A stretch of 22,814 nt of DNA from Hepatocystis sp. ex Piliocolobus tephrosceles (lineage: Eukaryota; Apicomplexa; Aconoidasida; Haemosporida; Plasmodiidae): contig CABPSV020000069.1 in assembly GCA_902459845.2 (NCBI GenBank), forward strand, positions 2,501-25,314. The letters are read 5' to 3'. Under the pieces are notes generated by a model that was not told the DNA's origin, made no database searches, and worked only from the letters and a program-made list of their open reading frames with translations. The position numbers and the translations under genes were made by a program. The stretch's first letter is position 1, and each line of letters begins with the position of its first letter. This document shows positions 20,388 to 22,814 of the stretch, piece after piece.

Positions 20388-22473
20388 CTTATAAATAATT
20401 GTGAAAATTTGTACTTATATATAAATATAATATACATACATACATGTGCTAGCACGAACACAAATTTTCACTTATTTAGGTTTTTTTTTTTTATTTTTTT
20501 TTCAAAAGTTTACTTTAAAAAATGAATACCCATAACATGCGAATTGTTAATATAAAAAGTTAAATGCGTATTTTTATTTTCCTGGATTTGATTATATATA
20601 GTGTATTTTTTCATTACTTTTGTATATATATCGTCAACATAATTATATAAGTGTAAAAAAATATTAAAAATTTGATTATTATTTGTGCAATAAAAAGTGT
20701 TTGATGATATAAGTAGTTCGTATATAATACTTCTATTGTTACAATAGAGATTGTTGTTTATACCAATACTGTTGATCTCACTCTGTCTACTGCTTTTTTT
20801 ATTATTTTTTACCATGTTTATATAAAAATATGAAATTTTTTCAACTATTTTATAATCAATAAACATATATAAAGTAACACCATTTAATATTAATAGTTTT
20901 GCCTTATTATGCTGGTCCTTAAAGTAATTTGTAAATGCCACACTTTTATCATCGTAACTGGTTTTGCCATTGTTACTTTCGTTACTTTCGTTACTTTCGC
21001 TACTTTCGTTACTTTCGTTACTTTCGTTACTTTCGTTACTTTCGCTACTTCCGTTACTGTTGCGACTGAAGACATCTCCAGTGTCCTTGTTATACTCCTC
21101 CAACATTTCCCACAAACTCTCGTTTTTATAAAAATTCAATACCCACTCATGTCTATTATAATAAAAAACCAAAATAATAATAAAATGATATATATTTATT
21201 AAAATATTTTGAGCTAAATAAAATATTTTAAAAATTTTTTTATTTGTATGACTGTTTTGTTTTTCTTTTTCTGTATTCATTTTTATTGTTATATTTTTTT
21301 TTTTTTTTTTTTTTTTATCGCCTATCGCTATTTGTACCTCCCCTGATACAATTTTTGTTTTACCATGACTGATAACAATAGTCGAACAAAGTGATAAAAC
21401 AAATATGTTATTAATAAATAAATTACTACACTTAAATAAATAAATAAAATTATAGTAATCTAAAAGTTCCTTTGTTTTTAATTTTTCTATTAATACACGA
21501 ATATAAATATTTAATACATAATAATATAATTCAAAAAATATTATATAACATTTTTTCATTAATTTTTTTTTTTTTTTTTTTATACATAATTGGGTTGACT
21601 GTTGGCTTGATTTTTGGAATAATTCGTTCGAAATCTCTTTTGCTTCTTCTTCTTTTGCTGCGTCTTCTGCCATTTCTTTTGCCATTTCTTCTGCGTTGTT
21701 TGCACTCGAAATGTTATCAACGTATTTGTTAGTACTGCTTTGTATATTGTTCAGACAAACAACTGTATTTGTTATGTGTCCAGTGTGACTAGTGGATCTG
21801 CACGTGCTTTTTCGGTTGGTGAGAACAAACAGATCTAACAAAAAATTAAAAAATTTTTGATTTATACATAATTGTCTGAACAAATATATAGCTAGAGTAG
21901 GATATAAAAAACATAAATAAAACAAATGCTTAACTAACACTTGTAATGTAGCACTGTTTTTATAAAAAAAAAATACCTCTTCTTCAAACGTGCTCATGTA
22001 ATTAAATATGTTTTTTTGTTTTGGGATATATAAAGGGTGTATATATATTATATCTACGGTACTACTTAATTTGTTATTATTATAACGTGGTACATTCAAC
22101 CGTTTTTTATTTTTAAAAGTATTTTCCTCGATATGCGGTAAGTCTACAATCGAAGAATTCATTTGTCCACTATCCCCATTTTGTATACTATTATGAGCGT
22201 CATTGTACATTCGTATTTGCTTTCGTTTTACATCCTTTTTAGAATATACTAATTTTAAAATGTTTAAAATTGAAGTTTCTATATTTATTAGCCATTTTTT
22301 TTTTTTATTTTTTTTGTTCGTTTGTTTTACTTTTATTTTTTTAAAACCATCAAAAGTGTTCACTTTCGGAAAATAGCATTTGTGTTTATATTTTTTATTA
22401 TAAGGTACTATACTATTAAACAATTTGATTATGTAACATTTGTTATTAAGTAATGTTTCACATTTTGATAAAA

Positions 22474-22504
<31 letters not shown>

Positions 22505-22814
22505 CTTAATTAGTTCATCCGTTTTGAGATATAAATGATAAATTCGCCTTAACAGCTGAACATGGTCAGTCGATAAAAAAAAAAAATTACCGTTTTGTAA
22601 GGAACGTAAATAAAAGTCTTTATACACTAATACAGTCGCAATTAAAGTGTCAAATGTTATTTTTTTTTTTAGTTCTTTCGGTATACATTTTTTTTTAAGC
22701 AAACAATGGAACAATTGTTTGTGTTTGCTCAACTTCAACTGTTCGTTTTGTTTACCTATGTAATTAGTTTCGTTTTGTTTACCTATGTAATTAGTTTCGT
22801 TTTGTTTACCTATG
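11109..22814 (-). CDS. giant protein of unknown function (five exons, 5' end outside window)
   Basis: I do not recognise this gene. Proposed exons on the minus strand are 22814-20514, 20352-19639, 19413-11977, 11774-11627 and about 11549-11109. All junction phases agree, giving at least 3,679 residues and a TAG stop at 11109-11111. The frame is open to the right edge through a NETNYIGKQ repeat with no ATG, so the start lies outside. Sequence is rich in Lys, Asn, Tyr, Ile and Phe, with long helix-like hydrophobic stretches (e.g. around TLAIYLFRQLCINQKFF in exon 1). Many low-complexity tracts interrupt it: poly-Lys, LNKKT repeats, EKI repeats, poly-Thr, an Ala/Thr tract, SNE repeats and Cys-rich runs. 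I see no enzyme motif or clear signal peptide. A helical scaffold protein is possible, but that is inference only. Exon 5 is the least certain; without it the protein would end at a TAA at 11585-11587. Confidence 0.8.
11550..11626 (-). other. proposed short intron 4 of the giant gene
   Basis: The donor CGG|GTGAGC follows a complete codon. A perfect TACTAAC box lies about 35 nt downstream, and the first AG after it (ATGAAG|GAATCT) gives a 77-nt intron in phase 0. The next AG (11541-11542) would also keep frame and give 86 nt. The acceptor lacks the usual T tract, so this is tentative. It is preferred because otherwise two same-strand genes would be only 5 nt apart. Confidence 0.6.
11775..11976 (-). 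other. intron 3 of the giant gene
   Basis: The donor is GCAAA|GTAAGC and the acceptor ATTGTTCAG|GCAAAT, phase 2, with split codon AA|G (Lys). Just after the donor is an A run of more than 45 nt (T run at 11921-11967 on the + strand), then a tagc tetranucleotide repeat, then a T tract before the acceptor. Stops in the exon 3 frame begin at once. Confidence 0.88.
11889..11914. repeat. (TAGC)n tetranucleotide repeat
   Basis: Alternating tagc units, five intact and then degenerate (taactagctaat), inside intron 3 of the giant gene. The repeat is self-complementary and GC-richer than its surroundings. Confidence 0.85.
12506..12545 (-). repeat. Cys-containing K-C-S coding repeat
   Basis: Roughly three and a half 12-nt units (agagcacttttt type on the + strand) encode GKCSGKCSKKCSEKC in the giant protein: four Cys spaced exactly four residues apart, followed by poly-Lys. 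Confidence 0.8.
14592..14673 (-). repeat. Glu-Lys-Ile/Val coding repeat
   Basis: About nine 9-nt units (attttttct / actttttct on the + strand) encode E-K-V, E-K-I and V-K-I triplets in the giant protein. A charged helix is likely. Confidence 0.88.
16294..16329 (-). repeat. poly-Thr trinucleotide tract
   Basis: Twelve tandem agt units on the + strand encode twelve consecutive Thr (ACT) codons in the giant protein. The tract is pure and so probably length-variable. Confidence 0.92.
16879..16938 (-). repeat. NVSNKI coding repeat (18-bp, 3 copies)
   Basis: Three 18-nt units (ttgcttacatttattttg on the + strand) encode Asn-Val-Ser-Asn-Lys-Ile in the giant protein. Two units appear identical at DNA level, pointing to recent duplication. 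Confidence 0.9.
18716..18892 (-). repeat. LNKKT / LNKQT coding repeat (18-bp, about 10 copies)
   Basis: Ten 18-nt units encode Asn/Ser-Leu-Asn-Lys-Lys/Gln-Thr. The five N-terminal units are LNKKT and the five C-terminal units LNKQT, so the two subtypes are in separate blocks, as expected from block duplication. Confidence 0.93.
19414..19638 (-). other. intron 2 of the giant gene
   Basis: The donor is AACGG|GTAAGA and the acceptor TTTTTTGCAG|GACCAA, phase 2, with split codon GG|G (Gly). After it exon 3 continues in an open frame that joins the long coding block. The intron carries a T run of about 49 nt (A run at 19542-19590 on the + strand) and a C-run-rich patch. Confidence 0.88.
19878..20085 (-). 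repeat. Ala/Thr trinucleotide coding tract
   Basis: About 200 nt of tgt/tgc triplets on the + strand are read as ACA/GCA codons, encoding an almost pure Thr/Ala stretch in exon 2, preceded by a degenerate ETA/TVA segment. The opposite strand's frames give poly-Cys or poly-Val and are artefacts. Confidence 0.9.
20353..20513 (-). other. intron 1 (of those visible) of the giant gene
   Basis: The donor is TTAAA|GTAAAC and the acceptor T-run-GTAG|CTATTT, phase 2, with split codon AA|C (Asn). An upstream candidate donor (ATGG|GTATTC) is more typical but gives a phase mismatch with exon 2 and an early stop, so I chose the one that keeps frame. Confidence 0.8.
20972..21057 (-). repeat. Ser-Asn-Glu coding repeat
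   Basis: About nine 9-nt units (gttactttc / gctactttc on the + strand) encode N-E-S or S-E-S triplets in exon 1 of the giant protein. Confidence 0.9.
21294..21317 (-). repeat. poly-Lys coding A run
   Basis: A T run of 20-plus residues on the + strand reads as A on the coding strand and encodes seven or eight consecutive Lys. Similar tracts occur at 21562-21580 and 22475-22504. The frame is intact on both sides of each. Confidence 0.8.
22744..22814 (-). repeat. 27-bp coding repeat at the window edge (NETNYIGKQ)
   Basis: Two full and one partial identical 27-nt units run off the right edge. In the frame of the giant gene they encode Asn-Glu-Thr-Asn-Tyr-Ile-Gly-Lys-Gln with no stop, so the coding region continues outside the window. 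Nucleotide identity of the units implies recent expansion. Confidence 0.88.

Noticed and set aside
20514..20530. Alternative donor ATGG|GTATTC at the end of exon 1 of the giant gene
   Set aside because: It gives the wrong phase for exon 2 and an early stop, while GTAAAC slightly downstream keeps the frame.
1..22814. tRNA, rRNA, transposon or subtelomeric gene-family content
   Set aside because: I saw no tRNA-like arms, rRNA segments, reverse transcriptase or transposase motifs, terminal repeats, telomere repeats or variant-antigen domains.

Overview
The window looks like nuclear DNA of a malaria parasite (genus Plasmodium). The DNA is extremely AT-rich, with long poly(dA)/poly(dT) and (TA)n runs in every non-coding stretch. 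Exons carry Lys-, Asn- and Thr-rich low-complexity insertions, introns have GTA/GTG...YAG borders after T-rich tracts, and the first gene is a eukaryotic replicative polymerase with Plasmodium-style insertions. I cannot assign a species from sequence alone.

Layout from left to right. Positions 1-766 are non-coding and serve as upstream region and 5' leader of the first gene, ending in a 42-A run that touches the start codon. Positions 767-8196 (+) hold the catalytic subunit of DNA polymerase alpha, rebuilt here as five exons whose phases all agree (1,867 aa). Its last intron (5953-6746) is filled with expanded pyrimidine-rich tandem repeats. Positions 8197-8966 are a convergent intergenic region with short tandem repeats and a 10-N assembly gap. 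Positions 8967-9866 (-) encode ribosomal protein uS12 of the mitochondrial type, with a long leader and a C-terminal extension. Positions 9867-11108 are intergenic, with a 113-nt homopurine tract, a 14-bp tandem repeat and T-rich simple sequence. From 11109 to the right edge (-) lies one very large gene. I joined five exons whose phases agree; they give at least 3,679 aa, and the 5' end runs off the window inside a 27-bp coding repeat. I do not recognise the product.

The genes do not form an operon-like unit. Polymerase alpha and uS12 are housekeeping genes of nuclear DNA replication and, by inference, mitochondrial translation. The giant gene lies in the same orientation upstream of uS12 and shows no visible functional link to it. 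There is no RNA gene, transposon, CRISPR array or prokaryotic system that I can support. The points most worth a second look are the AG-free expanded intron of polymerase alpha, the unrecognised giant gene, and several hypervariable coding repeats.
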